Source of the DNA: an uncultured Lachnospiraceae bacterium
GTDB taxonomy: Bacteria > Bacillota > Clostridia > Lachnospirales > Lachnospiraceae
Length of the DNA stretch: 43,133 nt
NCBI GenBank assembly: GCA_947629565.1
Contig: CANREG010000023.1
Span: 1 to 43,133 of the forward strand
Reading direction: 5' to 3'
Shown here: positions 8,149 to 15,176 of the stretch, piece by piece
Position numbering within the stretch: position 1 is the stretch's first letter
Layout of the letters: the number at the start of each line of letters is the position of its first letter
The notes under the pieces: model-generated
What the model was told of the DNA's origin: nothing
Databases searched by the model: none
Seen by the model: only the letters and a program-made list of their open reading frames with translations
Program-made: the position numbers and the translations under genes

Positions 8149-9456
8149 TTATTGTACAGCCTTAAATGCTTCTTCCAAATCTTCAATGATGTCGTCAATA
8201 TTTTCCGTACCGATGGAAAGCCGGATGGTATTCGGCTTAATTCCCTGATCCAACAGCTCCGCCTCGTTTAACTGGGAATGGGTAGTAGACGCCGGGTGAA
8301 TCACTAACGACTTCACATCTGCTACATTTGCCAGCAGGGAGAACAGTTCCAGGTTATCAATGAAATCCTTCGCCTTCCTGTCGTCTCCCTTAATCTCAAA
8401 GGTGAAAATAGAACCGCCGCCGTTAGGGAAATATTTCTGATACAGGGCCTTCTGCGCTGCATCCTCCGTCACAGCCGGGTGATGTACAGCCTCCACCTGA
8501 GGGTGGTTATTTAAGTACTCCACTACCTTCAGCGCATTCTGCACATGGCGCTCCACCCGGAGGGACAATGTCTCTAATCCCTGAAGGAAGAAAAATGCAT
8601 GGAATGGGGAGAGCGTTGCGCCGGTATCCCGCAACAGGATTGCGCGAATCTTTGTCACAAAGGCTGCCGCTCCCACAGCCTTGGTAAAGCTGATACCATG
8701 ATAGCTGGGATTGGGGTCAACCAAAGAGGCAAACTTGCCGCTGGCCTCCCAGTCAAACTTACCGCTGTCTACAATCACGCCGCCAATGGTAGTGCCGTGA
8801 CCGCCAATAAACTTGGTGGCTGAATGAACCACGATATCCGCGCCATACTCAATCGGCCTAACCAGATAAGGGGTGGCAAAGGTATTATCAATTACCAGCG
8901 GTATCTTGTGGGCATGTGCAATCTTTGCAATCTGCTCAATATCTACCACATCCGAATTCGGATTTCCCAGAGTTTCAATAAATACTGCCTTCGTGTTATC
9001 CTGAATCGCCTTTTCCAGCTCGTCATAGTTAAAAGGGTCTACAAAAGTGGTCGTAATGCCGTACTGGGGCAGGGTGTGCTCTAAGAGATTATAGGTTCCC
9101 CCGTAGATATTTTTAGCCGCTACAATGTGGTCTCCGTTTTGCGCCAGATTCTCAATCGTGTAGGTGATGGCCGCCGCGCCGGAAGCAACCGCCAAAGCCG
9201 CCACGCCTCCCTCTAAGGCCGCAATTCTCTGCTCAAATACATCCTCTGTAGGATTTGTCAGTCTTCCATATATATTGCCCGCATCCGCCAGACCAAATCT
9301 TGCCGCCGCATGCTCGCTGTTATGAAATACATAGGAGGATGTCTGATAGATTGGCACCGCCCTCGCATCTGTCACGGGATCCGGCTTTTCCTGTCCAACA
9401 TGTAACTGAAGTGTCTCAAATTTTAAATTTCTTTCTGCTCTTGTCTTCTTACTCAT
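8149..9456 (-). CDS. metY: O-acetylhomoserine sulfhydrylase / cysteine synthase type, paralogue 1
   Basis: A 435-residue PLP enzyme of the Cys/Met metabolism family. Visible marks are FETLQLHVGQEKPD at the N-terminus, VPIYQTSSYVF, NIYGRLTNPTEDVFEQRIAALEGG, the PLP lysine in VVHSATKFIGGHGTTIGG and LVIHPASTTHSQL. Length and motifs fit O-acetylhomoserine aminocarboxypropyltransferase, which joins sulfide to O-acetylhomoserine to make homocysteine. The start at 9456 (MSKKTRAE) has AGAGG seven bases upstream; an in-frame ATG at 9498 does not. A second, divergent MetY sits at 15177-16415, so this one is likely the general free-sulfide enzyme. Confidence 0.92.
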   Translation of the reverse strand: MSKKTRAERNLKFETLQLHVGQEKPDPVTDARAVPIYQTSSYVFHNSEHAAARFGLADAGNIYGRLTNPTEDVFEQRIAALEGGVAALAVASGAAAITYTIENLAQNGDHIVAAKNIYGGTYNLLEHTLPQYGITTTFVDPFNYDELEKAIQDNTKAVFIETLGNPNSDVVDIEQIAKIAHAHKIPLVIDNTFATPYLVRPIEYGADIVVHSATKFIGGHGTTIGGVIVDSGKFDWEASGKFASLVDPNPSYHGISFTKAVGAAAFVTKIRAILLRDTGATLSPFHAFFFLQGLETLSLRVERHVQNALKVVEYLNNHPQVEAVHHPAVTEDAAQKALYQKYFPNGGGSIFTFEIKGDDRKAKDFIDNLELFSLLANVADVKSLVIHPASTTHSQLNEAELLDQGIKPNTIRLSIGTENIDDIIEDLEEAFKAVQ

Positions 9457-9684
9457 AATCATACCTCTTTCCGCAGTAATCTGCTTATTCAAATTCATAT
9501 TTTTTCTTTCTCTTTCTTTCCGTCTCTATTTCACACAACACATGGCATGGTATAACGCCACCCTGTTTTCAAATTGTACAAACCGCATCTGCATCACTCC
9601 GTTTCCCTTAAGCATATCTGCTTTCTGTTTACAGGATTATCTTACCACCGGTTTTTTTCTCTGTCCAACACATAAAACAAATAG

Positions 9685-9711
9685 CTGGCTATAGGATATT
9701 CCTATAGCCAG
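9685..9711 (-). terminator. Perfect 12-bp palindrome after rrf2 gene 1 (terminator and/or operator)
   Basis: CTGGCTATAGGA-TAT-TCCTATAGCCAG is a perfect inverted repeat with 12-base arms. On the minus strand it follows the first Rrf2 stop by about 18 bases and is followed by a T-rich stretch (CTATTTGTTTTATG), as in a terminator. It also contains the TTCCTATA/TATAGGA half-sites seen at other sulfur promoters here and lies upstream of a possible metY1 promoter (TTGGAC, 18 bases, TAAGAT on the minus strand), so it may also be an operator. Confidence 0.6.
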
Positions 9712-9729
9712 CCTGTAGGCGCCCTGTTC

Positions 9730-10152
9730 TCAGATTATATACTGGTTAATCTGCTCCTCCTGCCATTCCAACATATCCTTAAGGGTGATATGGTCCACCA
9801 CATTGTTAATGGCCTCCTCTAATTGCGTCCAGATTCTTGCGGTCACAAATTCCCGTTCATTGCTGTTGGCATCGTCATAGACTACCGGAGCAAGGCTGCC
9901 CTCGGTCTGCCGCAAAATCATTCCCACAGTATACTGCTCCGGCGGCTTCTTAAGCATATAGCCGCCCTGGGGCCCGCGGATACTCCTGACAAAGCCCGCT
10001 TTATTCAGCAGAGATATAATCTGCTCCAGATATTTTTCGGAAATCTGCTGCCGCTTTGCCACATCCCGCAGCCGCACCGGTTCCCCGGTGTTATAGGTTG
10101 CCAGGTCTAACATCAGCAGCAACGCATATCTTCCTTTTGTTGATATTCTCAT
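9730..10152 (-). CDS. Rrf2-family regulator without cysteine ligands (CymR-like)
   Basis: A 140-residue Rrf2 protein with winged helix-turn-helix MRISTKGRYALLLMLDLA, recognition region ISEKYLEQIISLLNKAGFV and wing SIRGPQGGYML. The region where IscR and NsrR hold an iron-sulfur cluster (after EGSLAPV) has no cysteine, as in Bacillus CymR, the repressor of cysteine synthesis genes. It directly follows aprA-aprB in the same orientation and is probably co-transcribed with them. The start at 10152 begins at the conserved family N-terminus; a TTG at 10173 is an alternative. It is likely the sulfur-status regulator acting on the TAGGAA-type sites in this window. Confidence 0.8.
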   Translation of the reverse strand: MRISTKGRYALLLMLDLATYNTGEPVRLRDVAKRQQISEKYLEQIISLLNKAGFVRSIRGPQGGYMLKKPPEQYTVGMILRQTEGSLAPVVYDDANSNEREFVTARIWTQLEEAINNVVDHITLKDMLEWQEEQINQYII

Positions 10153-10169
10153 ATACTCATCATTTCCTC

Positions 10170-10481
10170 TCAATATTGATTGGCGTTCCGTCTGTCCACA
10201 TCAATCACCTTTTCTTCGCCATTGTATTTTTGAATCCTCCAGTGGAGAATTTCTCCCTCGGTAGTCACACTCATGCTGCTTCCATTGCCTCCAATATCTG
10301 CGCCAAGAAAAAATTCAATGGCTCCTACGGGACATTCCTTTACGCAGGACACACAGCCCCAGCAGTCTCTGGGATACTGCATGACCGCTTTTTTCTTTTC
10401 CACTTCAATCAGGGTTCCCGGACATACCTCGGCGCATCTGCCGCAGCCAATACATTTTTCCCGATTAATCCGTATGCTCAT
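10170..10481 (-). CDS. aprB: Adenylylsulfate reductase beta subunit-like 2[4Fe-4S] ferredoxin
   Basis: A 103-residue protein with two [4Fe-4S] motifs: CIGCGRCAEVCPG and CWGCVSCVKECPVG. After these a short tail holds MSVTTEGEILHWRIQKYNG. The start overlaps the end of the upstream flavoprotein by 17 bases, so the two are coupled. Size, cysteine spacing and pairing fit AprB, which takes electrons to the FAD of AprA during reduction of APS to sulfite and AMP. I chose MSIRINREKC (10481) over the longer frame from 10499. Confidence 0.85.
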   Translation of the reverse strand: MSIRINREKCIGCGRCAEVCPGTLIEVEKKKAVMQYPRDCWGCVSCVKECPVGAIEFFLGADIGGNGSSMSVTTEGEILHWRIQKYNGEEKVIDVDRRNANQY

Positions 10482-12165
10482 ATACTTCCGCCTCCACAAT
10501 ATCTCTGAAAATCACCTGAATCTGTCCGTCCTTCAGTCTGGTATTCAGATATTTAAAATATGCCTCATCCTTGTCCGGATAATCCAGATATTCATTAAAA
10601 GAATGCCATCTGGTCTCCCGGCGGTTTCGTAAATGAACAAGCAGAGTTTTACAGACCGTAAGCCGTTCCCTAAGCTCACAAGCAAAGAGCAACTCATGCA
10701 TATTAGCGGCTCCTATATGCGCTGTCATTGCCTCCAAACGCTCTATCTTTTCTGCGGCCAGCTTTAACTGCGCTTCGCTGTATTGATAATTCCTTGTTAT
10801 TCCGCCGGCATACTCATCCATGATTTTCTGCATTGCCTCCTCCAGCTCTTCCACAGAAAATACCGGATTTTCTTCATTGCGAACAGTCTCATAACCGGCA
10901 ATTATCCCCGCAGCCTGTCGGCTTATATGCTCCGGCACAGACTTATGCGCAGAAGGTCTTGCGCTCAGATTTTTAATGATGTGTAAGGCGGCAATCTCCC
11001 CTTCTGCCAGAGCTCCGGTTACATACTTCTGCGGACAGCCCCCTGCCACATCACCGGCTGCATACAAGCCATGGACGGTTGTTTCCCGGTTCGTGTCCAC
11101 CCAGTAACCGCTTGCAGTATGGCCTCCAACAATATAGGGCTCTGTCCCTTCTATCTCCACATCCTCCTGGCTTGGGTATGCACCGCTTTCCACCCATTTT
11201 AAGGTCTGGCTGGGAGCCATATTGAGATACGCTTTTAACAGGTCCTCATCCTGCTCCTTTGTAATGCCGCTGGTCTTTAAATAACAAGGGCCGTTTCCCA
11301 GTTGATTTTCCCGCACTGTTCCATACACCCGTTCACTAGTGGTAAGTCCATACTGGTCTTCATAAATAACGCCGCGGGAATTTATCTGCTTTGCTCCGAC
11401 TCCCTGGGCAATGGTTCCCGTCGGGGCAATGGTATCTTTGCATCGAAGGGCAATAAACCGCATTTCAAAAGAAGTCATCTCCGCCCCTGCGCGAATACCC
11501 ATGGCATATCCCCCGCCGGTGTTAAAGGGCGGATACCACATTTTATGTCGGGAAAAACCGGGATTGTTAGGCCGGTAAAGTCCGGCGGCTCCGCCGGTTG
11601 CCACCAGCACCGCCTTCGCTTCAATAATATATGCCTTTTCCTCTTTTATGGAAAAGCCTGCAGCGCCATATACATGGTTATCGGCCACCAGTAAGTCGGT
11701 AATATTGACATTGTTTTGAACCGTTACCCGCTCTGCCTCCTGCACAGCCTTTGCAAGAATCGGCTTGAAGTTCTCCCCGTTAATCTTGATATTCCGGTCT
11801 CCTCTGGCTACATAGTCCCCGTTCTCATCCTTTAGAATCACAAGGCCTAAGCGTTCCATGTTCGCCGTCACCGCATTAAAGCGCTTAGCGGCTGACAAGA
11901 GCAAATCCTTTCGGACAATTCCATTGGCATCCCTTGTGGCGTAATCCACATAATCCTGAGGCTTCTTACCCTTTACAATATAAGCGTTAATGGCATTGAC
12001 TCCGGCAGCAAGGCAGCCGCTTCTTATCACATTCGCCTTTTCTGCAATCAGAACTGAAAACCGGGAATTTCTGCTGAGCGTCAGCGCGGCATAGCAGCCC
12101 GCCGTCCCTCCGCCTATAATTAACACATCTGTGTTAATCCTCTCTATCTGTAACCCTTCTTTCAT
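10465..12165 (-). CDS. aprA: Adenylylsulfate reductase alpha subunit-like flavoprotein
   Basis: A 566-residue FAD protein of the succinate dehydrogenase/fumarate reductase superfamily. The dinucleotide site is VLIIGGGTAGCYAAL. Other marks are IRSGCLAAGVNAINAYI, GRHK-type substrate-region text FSRHKMWYPPFNTGGGYAMG, and GLYAAGDVAGGCPQKYVTGALAEG near the FAD-binding end. Together with the ferredoxin subunit just downstream it fits APS reductase (AprAB), which converts APS to sulfite. No APS kinase or PAPS reductase is visible in the window, so AprAB fills the gap between CysDN and sulfite reductase. The start at 12165 has AAAGGGA about ten bases upstream. Other fumarate-reductase-like enzymes are possible but fit the context less well. 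Confidence 0.87.
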   Translation of the reverse strand: MKEGLQIERINTDVLIIGGGTAGCYAALTLSRNSRFSVLIAEKANVIRSGCLAAGVNAINAYIVKGKKPQDYVDYATRDANGIVRKDLLLSAAKRFNAVTANMERLGLVILKDENGDYVARGDRNIKINGENFKPILAKAVQEAERVTVQNNVNITDLLVADNHVYGAAGFSIKEEKAYIIEAKAVLVATGGAAGLYRPNNPGFSRHKMWYPPFNTGGGYAMGIRAGAEMTSFEMRFIALRCKDTIAPTGTIAQGVGAKQINSRGVIYEDQYGLTTSERVYGTVRENQLGNGPCYLKTSGITKEQDEDLLKAYLNMAPSQTLKWVESGAYPSQEDVEIEGTEPYIVGGHTASGYWVDTNRETTVHGLYAAGDVAGGCPQKYVTGALAEGEIAALHIIKNLSARPSAHKSVPEHISRQAAGIIAGYETVRNEENPVFSVEELEEAMQKIMDEYAGGITRNYQYSEAQLKLAAEKIERLEAMTAHIGAANMHELLFACELRERLTVCKTLLVHLRNRRETRWHSFNEYLDYPDKDEAYFKYLNTRLKDGQIQVIFRDIVEAEVYEHTD

Positions 12166-12205
12166 GTTATAGTAATCCCTTTCTGAAAAGTTCATACCGC
12201 TGTTC

Positions 12206-12240
12206 ATTATATCATCTGTATTCCTATTTGTACAGTAGGA
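12206..12240 (-). promoter_or_regulatory. aprA promoter with overlapping TCCTA/TAGGA operator
   Basis: On the minus strand -35 TGTACA (12229-12234), a 17-base spacer and -10 TATAAT (12206-12211). An inverted repeat TCCTA-N9-TAGGA (12222-12240) overlaps the -35 box, the position expected for repression. The motif resembles the other sulfur promoters in the window. Confidence 0.6.
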
Positions 12241-12257
12241 TAACTGTGAATAACAAG

Positions 12258-12284
12258 GGCTGCCGTTCCTTACAAACCGCAGCC
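12258..12284 (-). terminator. Terminator of the metY2-to-protease operon
   Basis: GGCTGC (12258-12263) and GCAGCC (12279-12284) pair around a 15-base loop. On the minus strand the hairpin follows the JAMM protease stop and is trailed by CCTTGTTATT. It separates the thiocarboxylate operon from the aprA promoter. Confidence 0.55.
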
Positions 12285-12295
12285 AACGGTATTTC

Positions 12296-12721
12296 TTACT
12301 CCACGATATCTATCTCATGCGCTGTCACATTCTTATTCCCGTCAATCCCAAATGCCCTTAATACAGGGTTATCCGGCTGTTGCAGGGAAAGAATCAGATA
12401 CTCAATGGAAGAATCATAAGCAAGCCGCTTATCCTCCTCCGAAGGTCTGGAAGGCGACTCCGGATGGGAATGAAAATTCCCGATTATCGATACGCCGTCT
12501 GCCCTTGCATCTTTAAGGGCTGCCAGCTGTTCCTTCGGATCCATGGAAAAATGCTCGTTACTGGCGTCCACATTGGTCAGCAGATACACCTTCGTCACCG
12601 TTTTTACTTCGCCGTCAACCCTTCCCCCAAGCAGTCCGCAGGCCTCATTGGGCAGCCCCGCCCTGCAATGCTTCAGCATCGCTTCATAATCCTGTTTTTT
12701 TAAATGTATCACAATACTCAT
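12296..12721 (-). CDS. hcyD: JAMM-type metalloprotease for the sulfur carrier (HcyD-like, M67)
   Basis: A 141-residue JAB1/MPN metalloprotease. The complete zinc motif is visible: the upstream Glu in NEACGLLGG and HSHPESPSRPSEED (H-x-H-x7-S-x2-D). In this enzyme group (Mec+, QbsD, HcyD) the protease trims extra residues from a ThiS-like carrier and releases the amino acid made on it. Here the carrier three genes upstream in the transcript order ends in Gly-Gly-Gly-Ala-Arg, which needs exactly such trimming. It is the last gene of the operon, 15 bases after the E1-like gene. The ribosome site is AGGAG. Confidence 0.9.
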   Translation of the reverse strand: MSIVIHLKKQDYEAMLKHCRAGLPNEACGLLGGRVDGEVKTVTKVYLLTNVDASNEHFSMDPKEQLAALKDARADGVSIIGNFHSHPESPSRPSEEDKRLAYDSSIEYLILSLQQPDNPVLRAFGIDGNKNVTAHEIDIVE

Positions 12722-12736
12722 GCTTCGCTCCTGTCA

Positions 12737-13540
12737 CTATTTTAAATCACATTCTGCCTGTTCATAATCAATCAGCTTCGTAATCGTCGGGTTGCTTCCA
12801 CAGACTGCGCAATTACAATCCTTAGGAAGCTTTACCGTGCGGAAATTCATTTTCAGGGCGTCATAAGTCATAAGTCTTCCCGTCAACAGTTCCCCTTGAC
12901 CGATAATATATTTTACCGCCTCCATAGCCTGTAGACTTCCGATGACGCCGCCCATGGCCCCGATGACGCCCGCCTGCTTACAGGTAGGAACCGCATCCTT
13001 TGGCGGCGGATTCTTAAACACACACCTGTAGCAAGGTCCCTCACCCGGCACGTAGGTCATAAGCTGTCCCTGAAAACGGATAATTCCTGCATGGGAAAAT
13101 GGCTTACCCGCCATAACACAGGCGTCATTAATCAAAAACTTTGCCGGGAAATTATCCGTTCCGTCAATAATAAAATCATAATCTGCAATCAGCTCCATAA
13201 TATTTTCGGAAGTGACAAAGGTCCGGTATGTATGAACCGTAATATCCGGATTAATCGCCTTCATCGTCTCCGCCGCAGACTTTACCTTGGCTTTTCCAAT
13301 GTCGTCTGTTGTATGGATAACCTGCCGCTGCAAATTGGATAAATCCACCTCGTCTGCATCTGCAATACCAATGGTTCCCACTCCCGCCGCTGCAAGATAC
13401 AGCGCCGCCGGCGCGCCAAGTCCTCCGGCGCCGATAATTAAAACCTTAGCGTTTAACAATTTTTTCTGTCCCTTTACTCCCACCTCTTTTAAAATGATGT
13501 GGCGGGAATAGCGCTCTAGCTGTTCGTTGGTGAAAGCCAT
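12737..13540 (-). CDS. hcyF: ThiF/MoeB-like carrier-activating adenylyltransferase (HcyF-like)
   Basis: A 267-residue E1-like enzyme with NEQLERYSRHIILKEVG, ATP-binding GAGGLGAPAALYLAAAGVG, the conserved DADEVDLSNLQRQ and DNFPAKFLIND, and candidate zinc ligands CYRC and CNCAVC. It would adenylate the C-terminal glycine of the carrier so that sulfide can form a thiocarboxylate. Its ATG overlaps the carrier stop codon (TAATG). The carrier's terminal glycine codons GGAGGAGGGG double as a strong ribosome site seven bases upstream. A MoeB or ThiF role is possible in principle, but no molybdopterin or thiamine genes are near. Confidence 0.9.
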   Translation of the reverse strand: MAFTNEQLERYSRHIILKEVGVKGQKKLLNAKVLIIGAGGLGAPAALYLAAAGVGTIGIADADEVDLSNLQRQVIHTTDDIGKAKVKSAAETMKAINPDITVHTYRTFVTSENIMELIADYDFIIDGTDNFPAKFLINDACVMAGKPFSHAGIIRFQGQLMTYVPGEGPCYRCVFKNPPPKDAVPTCKQAGVIGAMGGVIGSLQAMEAVKYIIGQGELLTGRLMTYDALKMNFRTVKLPKDCNCAVCGSNPTITKLIDYEQAECDLK

Positions 13541-13749
13541 TACCTAGCCCCTCCTCCCATGAAATATAAAAATTCTACGGTATCATTTTCTTTTAAAACG
13601 GTATTGGGGAAATCCTCCCTCGCCACAAATTCATCATTGATTGTAACCGTTACATACTGTGCGTTTTCAATCTCTTCCTTTTCAATGAGCTCGGGTAATG
13701 TAATTCCCTCCTCATACTCTTTCTTGCTGCCTGCTACTGTAACTGTCAT
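13540..13749 (-). CDS. hcyS: ThiS-like sulfur carrier with Gly-Gly-Gly-Ala-Arg tail (HcyS-like)
   Basis: A 69-residue ubiquitin-fold carrier (beta start MTVTVAGSKKEYEEGITLPELIE, ending NDTVEFLYFMGGGAR). Active ThiS/MoaD/CysO carriers end in Gly-Gly. This one carries extra residues after the glycines, so a protease must remove them before it can be adenylated. The matching JAMM protease and E1 lie downstream in the same operon. It would hold sulfur as a C-terminal thiocarboxylate and deliver it to the MetY encoded at the head of the operon. The ribosome site is AAGGGAAGGA, eight bases before ATG. Confidence 0.88.
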   Translation of the reverse strand: MTVTVAGSKKEYEEGITLPELIEKEEIENAQYVTVTINDEFVAREDFPNTVLKENDTVEFLYFMGGGAR

Positions 13750-13753
13750 ATCT

Positions 13754-14071
13754 TCATTCCTTCCCTTCTAATAATTCTATGATTTCCGCTTTGCCGACAG
13801 CCCCGGCAAGCCTTCCCTTTTCTTCCCCCTGATTCACCAATACCAGGGTTGGAGCGGACATTACCTGATACTGCTGCGCCAGCTCCATATCATAATTAAC
13901 ATTTACCTTATAAAGATAAATTTTATCTTCATATGTCTCCTCAATCTCTCCCAATGTGCCCGCCATCCGCTTACAGGGAATACAGGTATCGGAATAAAAA
14001 TCTAAGAGCACAGGCTTATCTGCCTTCAAAACCTTTTCTTCAAAATTGTCCTGATTCACGCGAACCGCCAT
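13754..14071 (-). CDS. Thioredoxin (CIPC active site)
   Basis: A 105-residue thioredoxin-fold protein: PVLLDFYSDTCIPCKRMAG with active site CIPC instead of the common CGPC, and the cis-proline in VMSAPTLVLV. The preceding aromatic is Thr rather than Trp, which may shift its redox potential. It lies one base after the TusA-like gene and four before the carrier gene. In this operon it may supply electrons to the sulfite reductase or keep carrier and TusA thiols reduced; that role is inference. Confidence 0.88.
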   Translation of the reverse strand: MAVRVNQDNFEEKVLKADKPVLLDFYSDTCIPCKRMAGTLGEIEETYEDKIYLYKVNVNYDMELAQQYQVMSAPTLVLVNQGEEKGRLAGAVGKAEIIELLEGKE

Positions 14072-14072
14072 A

Positions 14073-14318
14073 TTACTCCCCCACTTTCTTTACTATCAGC
14101 GTATAAGTTCCATCTTCATTGGTGTTCAGCTTTAAAATCTGATGTCCTTCTTCCTTAATGCTGCGTGGGACATTCTGCACCGGTTCGCCGTCATTCATGC
14201 GGATTGCCAAGACCTGCCCCTCGTCTAACTCCTCTAAAGCGACCTTCGCCTTTACAAAGGTGACCGGGCAGACCACATCTGTGATATCCACTGTATCGTC
14301 AATAACAAAATCAGCCAT
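14073..14318 (-). CDS. TusA/SirA-family sulfur-transfer protein
   Basis: An 81-residue TusA-like protein with the hallmark Cys-Pro in DVVCPVTFVKAKVALEEL and the C-terminal beta strand TYTLIVKKVG. TusA proteins carry sulfur as a cysteine persulfide between partners. The start overlaps the end of the sulfite reductase gene; AAAGGAGG lies six bases before ATG at 14318. Within the operon it may receive sulfide-level sulfur from the reductase or bring persulfide to the carrier system. Confidence 0.87.
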   Translation of the reverse strand: MADFVIDDTVDITDVVCPVTFVKAKVALEELDEGQVLAIRMNDGEPVQNVPRSIKEEGHQILKLNTNEDGTYTLIVKKVGE

Positions 14319-15174
14319 CATATGCCTCCTTTAAAACTTTATATAATTTATCCTTTCCTACCCTGTCAATGGTAAACCGGAACCGCTCGCTTGGCTTTGC
14401 GTTATCGGCAAAAAACTGAATAGCCGCATCCGTCACCCGGAATAGCTGTTCCTCCGTCGTAATCAGCGGCAGCATATCCTCTCCTTTATATATGGAATTG
14501 CCAAAGGTTCCCCCAAAAGAAACTATGTATGCACTGTTGGCATCCCATGCATCTGTCGGACAGGACTTCACGCATCTTCCGCAGAAATTGCATTTATCAT
14601 AATCCACAACCACCTTACCATCTTCAATGGTAATGGCGTTTTCCCGGCAGGCTTTGGCACAGACGCCGCAGTTTATACAGGCCTCTTCTTTCCATTTCAC
14701 ATCCAAGGCCCCTTTAATGCCCACATCATTTTCCTCCGCCTTCAAACAGTTATTCTGGCAACCGGTAACGCCAAACTTAAACTTATGGGGCAGTTCCCGT
14801 CCAAAATAACGGTCATTTAATTTCTGGGCGATATCTGTCGTATCTATATTGCCGCTTGGACAGATTTGACTGCCCTGACAGGCCGTGACCGTCCGAACGC
14901 GCGGGCCGCAGACGCCCGGCTTACAGCCGCCCTCTGCCAGAGAATCCTTTACCTCCTCAATATCCTTTAACTTGATAAAAGGTATCTCCACGCCCTGTCT
15001 GGAGGTGAGGTGGACATATCCGTCTCCATACCGCTCCGCCACCTCCGCAATCTTTTTCAAATTTTCGGCAGTCAGAGTGCCGCCCACAACCGCTAACCGC
15101 AGGGAAAAATTATCCTTCTGCTTCTGCCGCATAAAACCGCCTTTTTTCAGGGTTCCATAATCTACCTCAGCCAT
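14311..15174 (-). CDS. Siroheme sulfite reductase with ferredoxin domain (AsrC/Fsr-like)
   Basis: A 287-residue one-repeat sulfite/nitrite reductase. The N-terminal ferrodoxin-like half contains VHLTSRQGVEIPF. The coupled siroheme/[4Fe-4S] ligands are C99, C105 (ACQGSQIC) and C139, C143 (GCQNNC). An inserted ferredoxin domain carries two [4Fe-4S] motifs (C166-C176, C195-C205). It would reduce sulfite to sulfide with six electrons. The single half-module and length fit AsrC-type or small clostridial sulfite reductases. It follows metY2 by two bases; siroheme can be made by the hem/cobA/sirC genes at 26-33 kb. Confidence 0.9.
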   Translation of the reverse strand: MAEVDYGTLKKGGFMRQKQKDNFSLRLAVVGGTLTAENLKKIAEVAERYGDGYVHLTSRQGVEIPFIKLKDIEEVKDSLAEGGCKPGVCGPRVRTVTACQGSQICPSGNIDTTDIAQKLNDRYFGRELPHKFKFGVTGCQNNCLKAEENDVGIKGALDVKWKEEACINCGVCAKACRENAITIEDGKVVVDYDKCNFCGRCVKSCPTDAWDANSAYIVSFGGTFGNSIYKGEDMLPLITTEEQLFRVTDAAIQFFADNAKPSERFRFTIDRVGKDKLYKVLKEAYDG

Positions 15175-15176
15175 AC

